From: Eubacterium multiforme
Lineage (GTDB): Bacteria; Bacillota; Clostridia; Clostridiales; Clostridiaceae
Reading direction: 5' to 3'
Assembly: GCF_030813415.1 (NCBI RefSeq)
Contig: NZ_JAUSUF010000001.1
Span: forward strand, 496,001-560,000
Length of the DNA stretch: 64,000 nt
Shown: positions 17,290 to 27,435 of the stretch, in pieces
Numbering within the stretch: position 1 is the stretch's first letter
Layout of the letters: the number at the start of each line of letters is the position of its first letter
The notes under the pieces: model-generated
Told to the model about the DNA's origin: nothing
The model's database searches: none
What the model saw: only the letters and a program-made list of their open reading frames with translations
Program-made: the position numbers and the translations under genes

Positions 17290-18717
17290 CTATTCTTTTT
17301 TAAAATATAATGAAAATATAAATTTTTCATCATCAATATTTATTTTATATTCAATATTTCCATGAGTGTCTAATAGTGTCTTTACTATATAAAGACCTAG
17401 TCCACTACCTCCAGTCTCTTTATTCCTAGATTTTTCACCTCTATAAAATGCTTTAAATAAAGAATCCTTACTAATATTATTTACATCCTTTGAATAATTA
17501 GTTATTTCAAACAATCCATTTTTATTTATATAAATTTCTATATCCTTATTTTCTAAAGAATATTTAAGACTATTATTAATAAGATTTGATATGATCTTTT
17601 TTATTATATTTATATCTCCATTTACTAATAAAACTTCCTCTTCTTTAATATTTACCTTTAAATTTTTTTCTAAAATAAAATATTCATATCCATCTACAAT
17701 GTCTTTTACTAAATTATTTAAAGAAAATTCTTCATACTTTAAATATAAATCTTCTTCATACTTTGCAAGATTAATTATTTCAAGAACTAGGGTTTTAAGC
17801 TCTAGAACACTATCTAAACTCTCTTTTAAATATTTATCTCTATCTTTATATGGTCCTATTTTATAAATCATTCCTTCTATCTGCCCATTTATAACAGTTA
17901 TAGGAGTTTTAAGTTCATGTGATATTGCCTTTATAAAATCTCTCCGTCTCCTATCTTGAAGTTTTTCCTTTTCAATATCACTTAAAAGTTTTTCATTGGC
18001 AATCTTTAAATTATATATCTTTTCTTCAAGATTTGAACTAATTAAATTAATGCTATTAGACAGCTCTGCTATTTCATCTTTTCCAGTATAAGAAAGCTTT
18101 TCATTAAAATTTAATTTTGAAATTTTCTTAGCTACATTATTTATTTTAAATAATGGCTTACTTATTACAATTGAATATATGTACTGTGATAAAAGTCCTA
18201 TTCCTATTGTTATTAAAATTATTATAGGAAGTATTCTAATCATTACCATTTGCATATTATTTAAAAACTTAATTGGAGAGTGAATGGTAATTATACAATC
18301 TCTATCTATTCCTTTAAAATAAAACTCTTTACTAATTTTTATATCCTTTTTTTCATTCATATCATCTTTAAAAAAGTTTCTTTTTGTTATATCTTCTTTA
18401 GGTGGTTTTCCAAATATTCTATTTGAAGAATATACAACATCACCATAAAGAGTTGTTATCAAAACCATACCTTCATTGTTATATGCATACTGATCTAAAG
18501 TTTTAGTATAATCAATATTAGTATTATTTTCTAAAGTCTCTATTAATTGATTAGTTGATGTCTTTACTGTATTTTCCTTTATGTCTAAATAAATTATAGG
18601 TACAATTAAAAATAATAGAGTATATATAACAATTGAAGTTATTAATACTACTGAACTTGTTATTATGAACAGTTTCTTTTTAATTCCAATCTTATTCCAC
18701 TGATTTTTTAAGTACAT
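17290..18717 (-). CDS. Sensor histidine kinase with HAMP domain
   Basis: About 475 residues. TM1 (about 15-45) and TM2 (about 155-185) flank an extracytoplasmic sensor of roughly 110 residues. A HAMP region and the HisKA domain follow, with phosphoacceptor His267 in ISHELKTPI. The C-terminal HATPase has FKAFYRGEKSR and GGSGLGLYIVK (N/G boxes). Start set at ATG 18717; a TTG two codons earlier is possible. It overlaps the response regulator gene by 26 nt, indicating translational coupling. Confidence 0.93.
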   Translation of the reverse strand: MYLKNQWNKIGIKKKLFIITSSVVLITSIVIYTLLFLIVPIIYLDIKENTVKTSTNQLIETLENNTNIDYTKTLDQYAYNNEGMVLITTLYGDVVYSSNRIFGKPPKEDITKRNFFKDDMNEKKDIKISKEFYFKGIDRDCIITIHSPIKFLNNMQMVMIRILPIIILITIGIGLLSQYIYSIVISKPLFKINNVAKKISKLNFNEKLSYTGKDEIAELSNSINLISSNLEEKIYNLKIANEKLLSDIEKEKLQDRRRRDFIKAISHELKTPITVINGQIEGMIYKIGPYKDRDKYLKESLDSVLELKTLVLEIINLAKYEEDLYLKYEEFSLNNLVKDIVDGYEYFILEKNLKVNIKEEEVLLVNGDINIIKKIISNLINNSLKYSLENKDIEIYINKNGLFEITNYSKDVNNISKDSLFKAFYRGEKSRNKETGGSGLGLYIVKTLLDTHGNIEYKINIDDEKFIFSLYFKKE

Positions 18718-19363
18718 AGCCAATACCCTTTACTGTTCCTATATAATCATAATATATCTTTTTTCTTATATTTTTTATGTGTGCATCTATTACTCTCATA
18801 TCCCCATAATAATCATAGCCCCAAACTTTATCCATTAAAATTTCTCTAGATACTACATTTGGATAGGACTCCATAAGAATTTTTAATATATTAAATTCCT
18901 TTAACGTAAACTCTACTTCTTTTCTATCTATATAAACCTTATATGTATTTAAATTAATAACTATTTTTTCAAATGACAATTCATTAGATATTTTTTCTTC
19001 TCTATCACTTCTTCTAAGGACTGCCTCTACTCTCTTTATTAAAACATTAAAAGAAAAAGGTTTTGTAATATAGTCATCAGCCATTGCTTCAAACCCTTTA
19101 ATTTCATCATCTACTTCACTAAGTGCAGTTAAAAATATTATAGGAACTTTACTCTTTTCTCTTATTAAATTACATAATCCATAGCCATCAAGCTTTGGCA
19201 TCATTACATCTAAAATTACTAAATCATACTTATTTTCTTTAAATTTTGAATATCCAACTACTCCATCATAAGCACTGTCTACTTCATATCCTTCACTTTT
19301 TAAAAACTCAACAATAAGTTCATTTATTTTAATTTCATCTTCAACAACTAATATTTTTTTCAT
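18692..19363 (-). CDS. OmpR-family response regulator
   Basis: 223 residues. The receiver domain has acidic residues EDE (8-10), phospho-acceptor D52 (VILDVMMPKLDG) and the conserved YITKPF Lys. A C-terminal winged helix has VSREILMDKVWGYDYYGDMRVIDAHIKNIRKK. First gene of the operon with sensor kinase, MacB-type permease and ATPase; it likely activates its own operon. Start ATG 19363 behind AAGGAGGA. Confidence 0.94.
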   Translation of the reverse strand: MKKILVVEDEIKINELIVEFLKSEGYEVDSAYDGVVGYSKFKENKYDLVILDVMMPKLDGYGLCNLIREKSKVPIIFLTALSEVDDEIKGFEAMADDYITKPFSFNVLIKRVEAVLRRSDREEKISNELSFEKIVINLNTYKVYIDRKEVEFTLKEFNILKILMESYPNVVSREILMDKVWGYDYYGDMRVIDAHIKNIRKKIYYDYIGTVKGIGYVLKKSVE

Positions 19364-19556
19364 AATATCCTCCTTGTTATAATTTTATCACTAACTTATA
19401 TTAAATATTTAAATTTCACATAGATTTCACATAGAAAAAGTATTTCAAATTATAAAAAGTATTATATATATTTTGTTGTTATAAATTGGATATCATTGTA
19501 TAATGTTTTTTATATAAAAAATCATAGTAAATGATTTTATTTAAGGAGGTTATTAT

Positions 19557-20714
19557 TTGAAATATATAAAAAACAACCTTAAACCTTATATGCTAATTGC
19601 TACATACATAATAGTATTAGCTTATATAGTTTTAAACCTATCAACAGTTTGGACATTTTTAGGTAAAATTTTAGGTATACTAAGTCCATTTTTACTTGCA
19701 ATAGCTATTGCTTTTGTTTTGAATATACCAATGAAGTTAATAGAAAACAAACTATTAAAATTTATGGATAACTCAAAAAAATTCCCATTTTTAAAATATT
19801 TTAAAAGAGCATTTTCTATTGTTATAACTATTTTACTTGTAGTTGGTTTATTAACTACTTTAGTGATATTTGTTATACCGCAACTTGTAGATAGTTTTTC
19901 AAAATTAATTGATAGTGTTCCAGGTTATGTACAATCCTTTGAACATTTAGTTACTTCAAATCTTGGAAGTTTTCAAGGCTTTGACAAAGTATGGAGTGAT
20001 ATTTTAAATGCTTGGAAAGATATTTTAAGCTTTGCAGGACAATTTTTAGGAGTTACATTAAATCGTTTAGTTAATATAACTGTTAGCCTTACATCTGGAG
20101 TAGTTAATTTCTTCTTAGCTGTAGTATTTGCAATTTATATGCTTGCAAGTAAAGAAGTTCTTATTTTTCAATGTAAGAAACTTTTATATGCTCACTTAAA
20201 AGAAAAAACTGCAAATTATATTCTTAAAGTAGGCAGGCTATCAAATGAAACTTTTCAAAAATTCATTGCAGGACAATGTACAGAAGCTGTTATAATAGGA
20301 ACTCTTTGCTTTATTGGAATGCTTATATTAAGACTTCCTTATGCCCTTTTAATTGGGTTTATAGTGGGAGTAACAAGTTTAATTCCTATATTTGGAGCTT
20401 TCCTTGGAACTATACCTTCAGCATTTTTAATTTTTATAATTAATCCAGTAAAGGCACTTGTCTTTATAATATTTATAATTGTTCTTCAACAATTTGAAGG
20501 TCATTTAATTTATCCAAAGGTTGTTGGAAATTATATTGGACTATCTGCTATTTGGGTTATGTTTGCAATGCTAGTTGGAGGAAGTATTCTTGGATTTGTT
20601 GGATTACTTATAGGAATTCCTCTATTTGGAGTAATATATAAATTACTTAAAGAAAATACAAATAATAAATTAATATCAAAAGAATTATCAAATAAAGATA
20701 TATTAGACAAGTAA
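19557..20714 (+). CDS. AI-2E-family transporter (YtvI/UPF0118)
   Basis: 385 residues, seven to eight predicted TM segments. The C-terminal motif GFIVGVTSLIPIFGAFLGTIPSA is diagnostic of the AI-2E transporter family. It is followed by the QQFEGHLIYPKVVG signature and LVGGSILGFVGLLIGIPL. Members include TqsA (autoinducer-2 export) and sodium/proton antiporters, so the solute is undetermined. Start is TTG at 19557, chosen because AAGGAGGT lies 7 nt upstream and no ATG follows until residue 12. A terminator hairpin follows. Confidence 0.9.
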   Translation: MKYIKNNLKPYMLIATYIIVLAYIVLNLSTVWTFLGKILGILSPFLLAIAIAFVLNIPMKLIENKLLKFMDNSKKFPFLKYFKRAFSIVITILLVVGLLTTLVIFVIPQLVDSFSKLIDSVPGYVQSFEHLVTSNLGSFQGFDKVWSDILNAWKDILSFAGQFLGVTLNRLVNITVSLTSGVVNFFLAVVFAIYMLASKEVLIFQCKKLLYAHLKEKTANYILKVGRLSNETFQKFIAGQCTEAVIIGTLCFIGMLILRLPYALLIGFIVGVTSLIPIFGAFLGTIPSAFLIFIINPVKALVFIIFIIVLQQFEGHLIYPKVVGNYIGLSAIWVMFAMLVGGSILGFVGLLIGIPLFGVIYKLLKENTNNKLISKELSNKDILDK

Positions 20715-20739
20715 ATTATTATAAAAATTACATGTAATA

Positions 20740-20777
20740 AAAAAGGTTTTTCAAAGAAAACTAAGAAAAACCTTTTT
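20740..20777 (+). terminator. Terminator of AI-2E transporter gene
   Basis: AAAAAGGTTTTTC (20740-20752) pairs with GAAAAACCTTTTT (20765-20777). Confidence 0.85.
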
Positions 20778-20779
20778 GT

Positions 20780-20820
20780 AAAACAAAAGTGGTAGACTTT
20801 TAATCTACCACTTTTGTTTT
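20780..20820 (-). terminator. Terminator of YhgE gene 1
   Basis: 17-bp perfect stem (20780-20796 with 20804-20820), 7-nt loop, overlapping the stop codon of the minus-strand gene; it sits 2 nt from the AI-2E terminator. Confidence 0.85.
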
Positions 20821-22978
20821 ATAATCCTGCTTCTTTAAATTTACGTTCCATAAATATTGTTGCTTTGTAAATATGTTTCTTTAAAGCTCCAAGTATAAAG
20901 AATATTACTCCAAATAAACAAAGCATTTCTACATTATGAATTGTACTTGACCAAATAGGCCCTGCAATTCCTTCTCTAAATCCATCAATGGCATAGGTAA
21001 ATGGCCATAATGGTTGTAACACTTCAAATATTTTAGGGTTTGTTTGTATTGGATAAATTCCTCCTGCCCCTGCAATTTGAAATACCATAATTACAACAGC
21101 AATAGCTTTACCTATATTTCCAAATAAAGAAACGAGAGTAAATATTATAAATGTAAATACAATGCAACTTAACAGTCCCATTCCAAAGAAGACCATTGTA
21201 TTTTTTGGCTTAACACCTAATATATAAATATCTCCAAGTAAAACTATTATAGTTTGTACTATTCCTATTGTAAGGAATAATAACATTTTCCCAAAGTGTT
21301 TTTGTATAACAGAAATTTTTTCTCCATCTTCAAAGTCCTCACATTCTGTTGTAAGAAGTGCTGACATAAGAAGTATTCCAACCCATATACCTAAAACTGT
21401 ATAAAATGGTGTTAATGCAACTCCAAAAATTCCTGCATCATAAACTTCTACATTTTTAACATTTATAGGTGATGACATAAATGAAGCCATAGTTTCTGGA
21501 TTTTTCTCCATCATATTAATAGCATTATTTAAACTATTTTCGCTTATATCCTTTGTGTCATTTTCAATTCCTGTTAATTTGCCCTTAAATTCATTAATCT
21601 TTGCATTTACATTAGATATTTGAGAAGATGCTACATCTCCACTTGCTATTCCAAAGTTAGCTAATGCATTTAACTGAGGTATTATAACTTTACTTCCTTC
21701 TAATACATTATTAGTACTATTACTTCCTTGTGCTAAACTGCTTCCTATTGAATTTAAAGCTGGAAGTGTACTATTATAAAAACTACTACTTGAAGCTGAT
21801 AAACTACTTGATATATTTGAACTTGAGTTCATTAATTTATCAATTATCTTATTTATAGCATCTTTATCTTTTCCTGAATTAACAGCATTTTTAAGTTCAT
21901 TTAATGTAGTTTTATTTTTAGCTAGTATTCCTTGAAGCTCATTTAAGTTTGCTATCTCTTTTTCAATAGAATTCTTTTTAAATATATCATTTATTTTTTT
22001 AAGAGAATTTTTATCAGCTTCAATTATATTATCTAATATATCCATGGAAGCTTGCATTTTTTCTATGCTATTATTTAAAGCTTTGTCATTAGCTGGGTTA
22101 TTATTAATATCCCTTAACTTATTTAAAAGTTCATTATATTTATCATTAATCATTTGAACTTGTAATAAATCATTTTTCATAGCACTACTTAAATCCTGCA
22201 CACTCATTTGAGTATTCATTATAAGATCCCTATTACCTTGTACCATTCCTTGAAGAGAATTTATAGAATTAGTTACTGTTGGTAATTCTCCTTTAGCCTC
22301 ATTTAAATATTTTTGAATATTATTTATATTTCCACTTGAAGCATTTAATTGATTTTCTATTTTATTTAAATTATCTTGAGTTTGATCTAAAGTTGATTTA
22401 AGTTCTAATATTTGTGGTTTATTCTTTTTAACATCTCCACCAAATTGATTTAAATACTTAAAAGCTTCCTTATTAACTGCATTAATAAAATTACTCTTTA
22501 TCTCTTGTGTTAATTTACTTTTAGCTACTTCAGTTATTTTAGTAGCTATTGCATTTACTTTTTCATTTGCCTTATATATTATATCTGGCTTATTAGGATT
22601 TTTGGTTAATAAACTTGCCAAATCACTTGAAAATGTTGGTGGAATTTCTATTAATGCATAATAGTCACCTTCATTTAATCCATAATTACCTTGCCAATTG
22701 CCAACAAATGTCCAACCTATACTTTTATTTTTTTTCAATTGTTCAACTATTTCATTTCCAATATTAATACTTTTCCCTTTAATACTTGCTCCTGTATCAT
22801 CATTTACTACTGCAACAGGAATTTCTCCTGTATTTACATAAGGATTCCAACATGCCTTTATATTAACCCAGGCATAAAGTGATGGAATACAGAATAGTCC
22901 TAGAACTATAATTATGGCAGCAGGATTTTTAATGATGTTTTTTAAATCTCTCTTAAAAACCTTTAATATTTTTCTCAT
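20819..22978 (-). CDS. YhgE/Pip-family membrane protein, copy 1
   Basis: 719 residues. One N-terminal TM (about 20-38) is followed by the family signature PSLYAWVNIKACWNPY and a long extracytoplasmic region rich in Asn/Ser with coiled-coil character (about 180-490). Five or six C-terminal ABC-2-like TM segments follow, including FGNIGKAIAVVIMVFQIAGAGG. The family includes Lactococcus Pip (phage infection protein) and the ESX/type VII-associated EsaA-like proteins. The exact role is unknown. It is 25 nt downstream of its paralogue and likely cotranscribed. ATG 22978 with AGGAGG. Confidence 0.9.
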   Translation of the reverse strand: MRKILKVFKRDLKNIIKNPAAIIIVLGLFCIPSLYAWVNIKACWNPYVNTGEIPVAVVNDDTGASIKGKSINIGNEIVEQLKKNKSIGWTFVGNWQGNYGLNEGDYYALIEIPPTFSSDLASLLTKNPNKPDIIYKANEKVNAIATKITEVAKSKLTQEIKSNFINAVNKEAFKYLNQFGGDVKKNKPQILELKSTLDQTQDNLNKIENQLNASSGNINNIQKYLNEAKGELPTVTNSINSLQGMVQGNRDLIMNTQMSVQDLSSAMKNDLLQVQMINDKYNELLNKLRDINNNPANDKALNNSIEKMQASMDILDNIIEADKNSLKKINDIFKKNSIEKEIANLNELQGILAKNKTTLNELKNAVNSGKDKDAINKIIDKLMNSSSNISSSLSASSSSFYNSTLPALNSIGSSLAQGSNSTNNVLEGSKVIIPQLNALANFGIASGDVASSQISNVNAKINEFKGKLTGIENDTKDISENSLNNAINMMEKNPETMASFMSSPINVKNVEVYDAGIFGVALTPFYTVLGIWVGILLMSALLTTECEDFEDGEKISVIQKHFGKMLLFLTIGIVQTIIVLLGDIYILGVKPKNTMVFFGMGLLSCIVFTFIIFTLVSLFGNIGKAIAVVIMVFQIAGAGGIYPIQTNPKIFEVLQPLWPFTYAIDGFREGIAGPIWSSTIHNVEMLCLFGVIFFILGALKKHIYKATIFMERKFKEAGL

Positions 22979-23003
22979 TTTTTCCTCCTAAAAAAATAAT
23001 TCT

Positions 23004-25163
23004 TTATTCTGATATTCCTGATTCCTCAAATTTATCTTCAAATTTCTTTACATGTTTACAAAGTTTTTCCTTAAAGAATATTCCTATAATTAGCATAATA
23101 GCAGAAAATACAAATAACATAGCAAAATCTAATACTACACTACTAATTAAAGGTCCCGCTATCGCTTCTCTAACTCCACCTAATGCATAGGTAAATGGGA
23201 AAAATGGTTGTAAAACTCTAAATATTTTTGGATCAACCTGAATTGGATAAGTTCCTCCTGAACCTGCAATTTGTATTACTAAAAGTATTATATTCATAGC
23301 CTTTCCGATATTCCCAAATAAAGATACTAATGTATATGTTATTATACTAAAGCAAAGGGATGAAACTATACCAAAAATAATAAAAAGTACAGGGTTTACA
23401 GTATAAACTCCAAGTATTAATTTATCTCCTAGAGTAATTACTATACCTTGTATTACTCCTAAAAGTGAGAATGTTAAAAGCTTTCCTAAATATCTCTCTT
23501 TAACTGTAAATTTTTCGCTTCCTTCAAAGGGAGCTACATCAGTAGATAAAATAGAAGTTAATATAAGCCCTCCAACCCACATAGCTAACACTGAATATAT
23601 AGGTGCCATTCCTGAACCATAGTTTGGAACCTTGTAAATTGATTCATCTTTTACGTTAAATGGATCTGCTATATAAGATCCCATTACTTCAGGCTTACTT
23701 TGAAGTATAGTTACAATTTCGCTTAAATCATCATCACTTATAGCACTAAGTTTTTTACTTAAAAAATCAATTGAACTTTTAAAATAATTAAACTTTTGTT
23801 CTAAATTACTTGATGTTTCATATGTTAAATTTGTTCCGCTAAGTGCTGAATCTATAAGCCCATTCATATTCTTAACCATTGTTTTTGAACTTCCAAGCAA
23901 TTTATTTGCATCTTCAGTTGCTTTTATATAATTATTACATATCTTTTCAATAGATTTTTTAGTATTTCTACTATATTCTTTTGTAACTTTATTTACATTG
24001 CTATTCATAGAAGAATTTAATGAATTAATTTCACTTAAAATTCCACTACTTAATTTTCCTGTTGATTGTAATGAATTATTTAAATCATCTAATTTAGGAT
24101 TTTCTGCATTTAAAGATGTTTTTAAATTATTTAATGCAGAAATCATTTTTGAAATATCACTATTTGATGAATTTTTATTTAGCTCATTTAAATAATTAAT
24201 AATATTATCAATACTCTTATTCATAAAGCTTATTTCTTGTTTCATAAAGGATACTGTTGTACTAGCACCCTCTGATCCTCCAGTAGATGCTAATTCATTT
24301 AGACTTCCTAAAAGTGCTTTCATTCTTTTACTTGAAGAATCTATTTGATTTAAATTAATAGACAGACTGCTAAAAGAACTATTTACAATATTTTTTGTAC
24401 AATTAGTTAATTCTTTAGATTGTTTAGTACTATCTTGCATTGCATCAATTCCACTTGTAACTTGAGGTAGAGTTGATTTTATACTAGTAAGATATGTATT
24501 TAAGTTTTTAGCATTATTACTTGTATCACTTAATGAAGCTATTATTAAATTTAAGTTTTTATCAATATTAATTATTGCATGTTTTAATGCTATAATTTCT
24601 CCTTTATTTTTTTGAAGCTTCTCTCCAACTTTATTTAAAGAAGAAAATATTATTTTATTAACTGTTGATACAAAGTTAGATTTAATTTGATCAACTAATT
24701 GTTCCTTTGCAATACCTGTTATTTTTCCTGATACTGGATTTGCCTTTGTATCTACCTTGTAAATAAGTTCTGGTTTAACTGGATTATCTGTTGTTAAACT
24801 AGTTAAATCCTTTGAAAAATTTTCTGGAATTTCTATCATAGCATAGTATTTTCCATCTATTATTCCTAAATTTGCTTGATTTGCATTAACGAATTTCCAT
24901 CCTATAGCTTTATTATTTTTAAGTTCTGAAACTACCTCATTTCCCATATCAATCTCTTTACCATCAATGATTGTCCCCTTATCATTATTAACCACAGCTA
25001 TTGGAACTGTACTTGTATTTTCATAGGTATTCCAACAAGCCTTTATGTTTACCCACGCATAAAGGGAAGGAATTACACATACTCCAGCTATTATTAACAT
25101 TGCCACTGGATTTTTAATAATAGCTCTCATATCCCTCTTAAATACCGAAATAACGTTTTTCAT
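23004..25163 (-). CDS. YhgE/Pip-family membrane protein, copy 2
   Basis: 719 residues, the same length and layout as the neighbouring copy. N-terminal TM, PSLYAWVNIKACWNTY signature, long Ser/Asn-rich helical exterior, then the C-terminal multi-TM domain with SLFGNIGKAMNIILLVIQIAGSGGTYPIQ. The terminal domains align closely with copy 1 while the central exterior regions differ clearly, as expected of an old tandem duplication. It is the first gene of the pair. Start ATG 25163 with GGAGGTG upstream. Confidence 0.9.
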   Translation of the reverse strand: MKNVISVFKRDMRAIIKNPVAMLIIAGVCVIPSLYAWVNIKACWNTYENTSTVPIAVVNNDKGTIIDGKEIDMGNEVVSELKNNKAIGWKFVNANQANLGIIDGKYYAMIEIPENFSKDLTSLTTDNPVKPELIYKVDTKANPVSGKITGIAKEQLVDQIKSNFVSTVNKIIFSSLNKVGEKLQKNKGEIIALKHAIINIDKNLNLIIASLSDTSNNAKNLNTYLTSIKSTLPQVTSGIDAMQDSTKQSKELTNCTKNIVNSSFSSLSINLNQIDSSSKRMKALLGSLNELASTGGSEGASTTVSFMKQEISFMNKSIDNIINYLNELNKNSSNSDISKMISALNNLKTSLNAENPKLDDLNNSLQSTGKLSSGILSEINSLNSSMNSNVNKVTKEYSRNTKKSIEKICNNYIKATEDANKLLGSSKTMVKNMNGLIDSALSGTNLTYETSSNLEQKFNYFKSSIDFLSKKLSAISDDDLSEIVTILQSKPEVMGSYIADPFNVKDESIYKVPNYGSGMAPIYSVLAMWVGGLILTSILSTDVAPFEGSEKFTVKERYLGKLLTFSLLGVIQGIVITLGDKLILGVYTVNPVLFIIFGIVSSLCFSIITYTLVSLFGNIGKAMNIILLVIQIAGSGGTYPIQVDPKIFRVLQPFFPFTYALGGVREAIAGPLISSVVLDFAMLFVFSAIMLIIGIFFKEKLCKHVKKFEDKFEESGISE

Positions 25164-25339
25164 ATTTCACCTCCAAAAGTTCAAATAACGACAATATCAT
25201 AATTTTATCAATTTTAAATGTATTATCGATAAATTTTTTATGAATATTCTATGTCTATATAAATCTAAACTAATATAGAAGCTATTTTTTACTGCATATT
25301 TAGTAATATTAATGGAATATTTATAAACACTTAACTATT

Positions 25340-25367
25340 TTATAACTTTACTATGATAAAGTTATAA
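25340..25367. promoter_or_regulatory. Inverted repeat upstream of yjeM
   Basis: TTATAACTTTA (25340-25350) and TAAAGTTATAA (25357-25367) are exact complements with a 6-nt spacer, ending 14 nt before the AGGAGG of yjeM. It is either an operator or a short leader hairpin. Confidence 0.45.
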
Positions 25368-25392
25368 AGATTAGACTTGAAGGAGGAACACT

Positions 25393-26889
25393 ATGAGTAC
25401 AAATACTAAAAAACTTACATTAATGTCATTAATTTTAATGATATTTACCTCTGTTTTTGGATTTACAAATATTGCTAGAGCTTTCTACCTTATGGGATAT
25501 TCAGCTATACCTTGGTACATATTCTCAGCAATTACTTTCTTTATACCTTATGCATTTATGATGGCTGAATACGGTGCTGCTTTCAAAAATGAAAAAGGTG
25601 GTATATATTCTTGGATGAACTTATCTGTTGGCCCTAAATATGCATTTATAGTTACCTTTATGTGGTATGCTTCAAATGTTATTTGGATGGTTTCAGTTTC
25701 ATCATCTATATGGATACCATTATCAAACGTTTTCTTTGGAAAAGATACTACAGCAACTTGGTCTATATTAGGTTTAAGTACTCCCCATACAATGGCTGTA
25801 CTTGGATCAATCTTAGTTATAGCAATAACATTTTTTGCTACAAAAGGACTAGATAGCATAAAAAGAATAACTTCAATCGGAGGAACATTTGTTGCACTTT
25901 CAAATGTTATATTATTTATTCTTGCAATTGTAGTTTTAGCTTTAAATCACTTTAAATTTGCAGAACCACTTACAGCTTCTGCACTTATTACTTCACCAAA
26001 TCCAGCTTACCAATCTCCTATAGGACTTTTAGGATTTATGGTTTTTGCTATATTTGCATATGGTGGATTAGAAGTTATAGGTGGATTAGTTGACCAAACT
26101 GAAAATCCTGAAAAAACATTCCCAAAAGGAATAAAAATTGCAGCAATAGTTATAGCTGTTGCCTATGCAATTGAAATACTTTGTGTAGGATTTTTCACTA
26201 ACTGGACTGGAGCATTAAATGGAAATGATATAAATATGGCAAATGTAGCCTATGTTGTTATGGGTAATTTAGGATATTCCTTAGGAATGGCATTACATCT
26301 TGGAATACCTACTGCTAAAATTTTATATAGTATATTTGCAAGATTTATAGGACTTTCAATGTTCTTAGCCTTACTTGGAGCTTTCTTTACAATAATATAC
26401 GCTCCAATAAAACAATTAATAGAAGGAACTCCTAAAGAGGTATGGCCTAAATCATGGACTAAAGTTGATAAAAATAATATGCCAAGAAATGCAATGATAG
26501 TACAATGTATTGTTGTTGTTGCTATTATTTTAATTTCATCTTTTGGTGGAGATACAGCTTCTAAGTTTTTCAATTACTTAATATTAATGAGTAATGTTGC
26601 AATGACTATTCCTTATATATTTATTGCATTAGCATTTATTTCTTTCAAAAAGAAAGAAAGTATAGTAAAACCTTTCGTTGTATTTAAAACTCATTTATCA
26701 ACTAAAATTTGGACTATAATTGTTATTATAACTGTTACATTTGCAAATATATTTACAATTATACAACCAGTTTTAACTACTGGAGATTATACAGCTATGA
26801 TCTTCCAAATTGCAGGTCCAATAGTATTTACTATTGCAGCCTTACTTCTTTATGATAGATACGAAAAAAAATATAAAACTTTAAATTAA
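25393..26889 (+). CDS. yjeM: APC-superfamily amino acid transporter, YjeM-like
   Basis: 498 residues with about 12 TM segments. It closely follows the E. coli YjeM pattern throughout: LILMIFTSVFGFTNIARAFY, LMGYSAIPWYIFSA, YGGLEVIGGLVDQTENPEK and FVVFKTHLS near the end. It belongs to the glutamate:GABA antiporter-like branch of the APC superfamily; the substrate of YjeM itself is not known. Start ATG 25393 behind AAGGAGGA. Divergent from the YhgE pair, monocistronic, followed by a terminator shared with the molybdenum operon. Confidence 0.88.
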   Translation: MSTNTKKLTLMSLILMIFTSVFGFTNIARAFYLMGYSAIPWYIFSAITFFIPYAFMMAEYGAAFKNEKGGIYSWMNLSVGPKYAFIVTFMWYASNVIWMVSVSSSIWIPLSNVFFGKDTTATWSILGLSTPHTMAVLGSILVIAITFFATKGLDSIKRITSIGGTFVALSNVILFILAIVVLALNHFKFAEPLTASALITSPNPAYQSPIGLLGFMVFAIFAYGGLEVIGGLVDQTENPEKTFPKGIKIAAIVIAVAYAIEILCVGFFTNWTGALNGNDINMANVAYVVMGNLGYSLGMALHLGIPTAKILYSIFARFIGLSMFLALLGAFFTIIYAPIKQLIEGTPKEVWPKSWTKVDKNNMPRNAMIVQCIVVVAIILISSFGGDTASKFFNYLILMSNVAMTIPYIFIALAFISFKKKESIVKPFVVFKTHLSTKIWTIIVIITVTFANIFTIIQPVLTTGDYTAMIFQIAGPIVFTIAALLLYDRYEKKYKTLN

Positions 26890-26952
26890 TATATTTAAAC
26901 TTATTAATTTAAAGTCTTAAATAAACTACCTTATTTATAAAAAAGTAAACTT

Positions 26953-27001
26953 AAAAGCTGTACTTAAAGTAATATTTTCATTACATATAAGTACAGCTTT
27001 T
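26953..27001. terminator. Terminator between yjeM and MOSC gene
   Basis: AAAAGCTGTACTT (26953-26965) pairs with AAGTACAGCTTTT (26989-27001), with an inner GTAAT/ATTAC stem. It serves both convergent genes. Confidence 0.85.
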
Positions 27002-27004
27002 TCA

Positions 27005-27433
27005 TTAAATTAATTCTATTTCATCATTTAATTTAATATTTCCACCCTTTAAAACTTTACTAAATACTCCATGTATAGGCATTATACACTTTCCTACTCT
27101 ATGAAATATTTCACATTCACTATGACACTTCTTACCTATTTGAGTTATTTCCAAAATAACATCTCCTATTTTAAGCTTTTGTCCAATATCTAATTTATCA
27201 ACTTCTATTCCATCTACTACAATGTTTTCTCCAAAATCTCCAAATTTAACATTTCCACCTTCAGCATTAAAATCTTCTATTTTTTTTAATTCTAATAAAC
27301 TTACTTGTCTATGCCACTTTCCTGCATGAGCATCATCTTTTATTCCAAAATCTTCAATTAAAAGTGCCTCTTCAACTTCATATTTTGCAGTTCCTTTTTT
27401 AGGACTTGTGCAAATTGCTGCTACCTTGCCCAT
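27005..27433 (-). CDS. MOSC-domain protein
   Basis: 142 residues forming one MOSC beta-domain (molybdenum cofactor sulfurase C-terminal-like): AHAGKWHRQVSLLE, FGDFGENIVVDGI and the conserved Cys in GKKCHSECEIF. Small MOSC proteins bind molybdenum cofactor or act in sulfur transfer to it. Last gene of the molybdenum operon, starting 2 nt after moaA stops, which supports a role in cofactor maturation. Confidence 0.88.
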   Translation of the reverse strand: MGKVAAICTSPKKGTAKYEVEEALLIEDFGIKDDAHAGKWHRQVSLLELKKIEDFNAEGGNVKFGDFGENIVVDGIEVDKLDIGQKLKIGDVILEITQIGKKCHSECEIFHRVGKCIMPIHGVFSKVLKGGNIKLNDEIELI

Positions 27434-27435
27434 AA

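Noticed and set aside
20740..20820. Attenuator or tandem regulatory hairpins
   Set aside because: The two adjacent hairpins are simply the terminators of convergent genes, each with its own U-tract.
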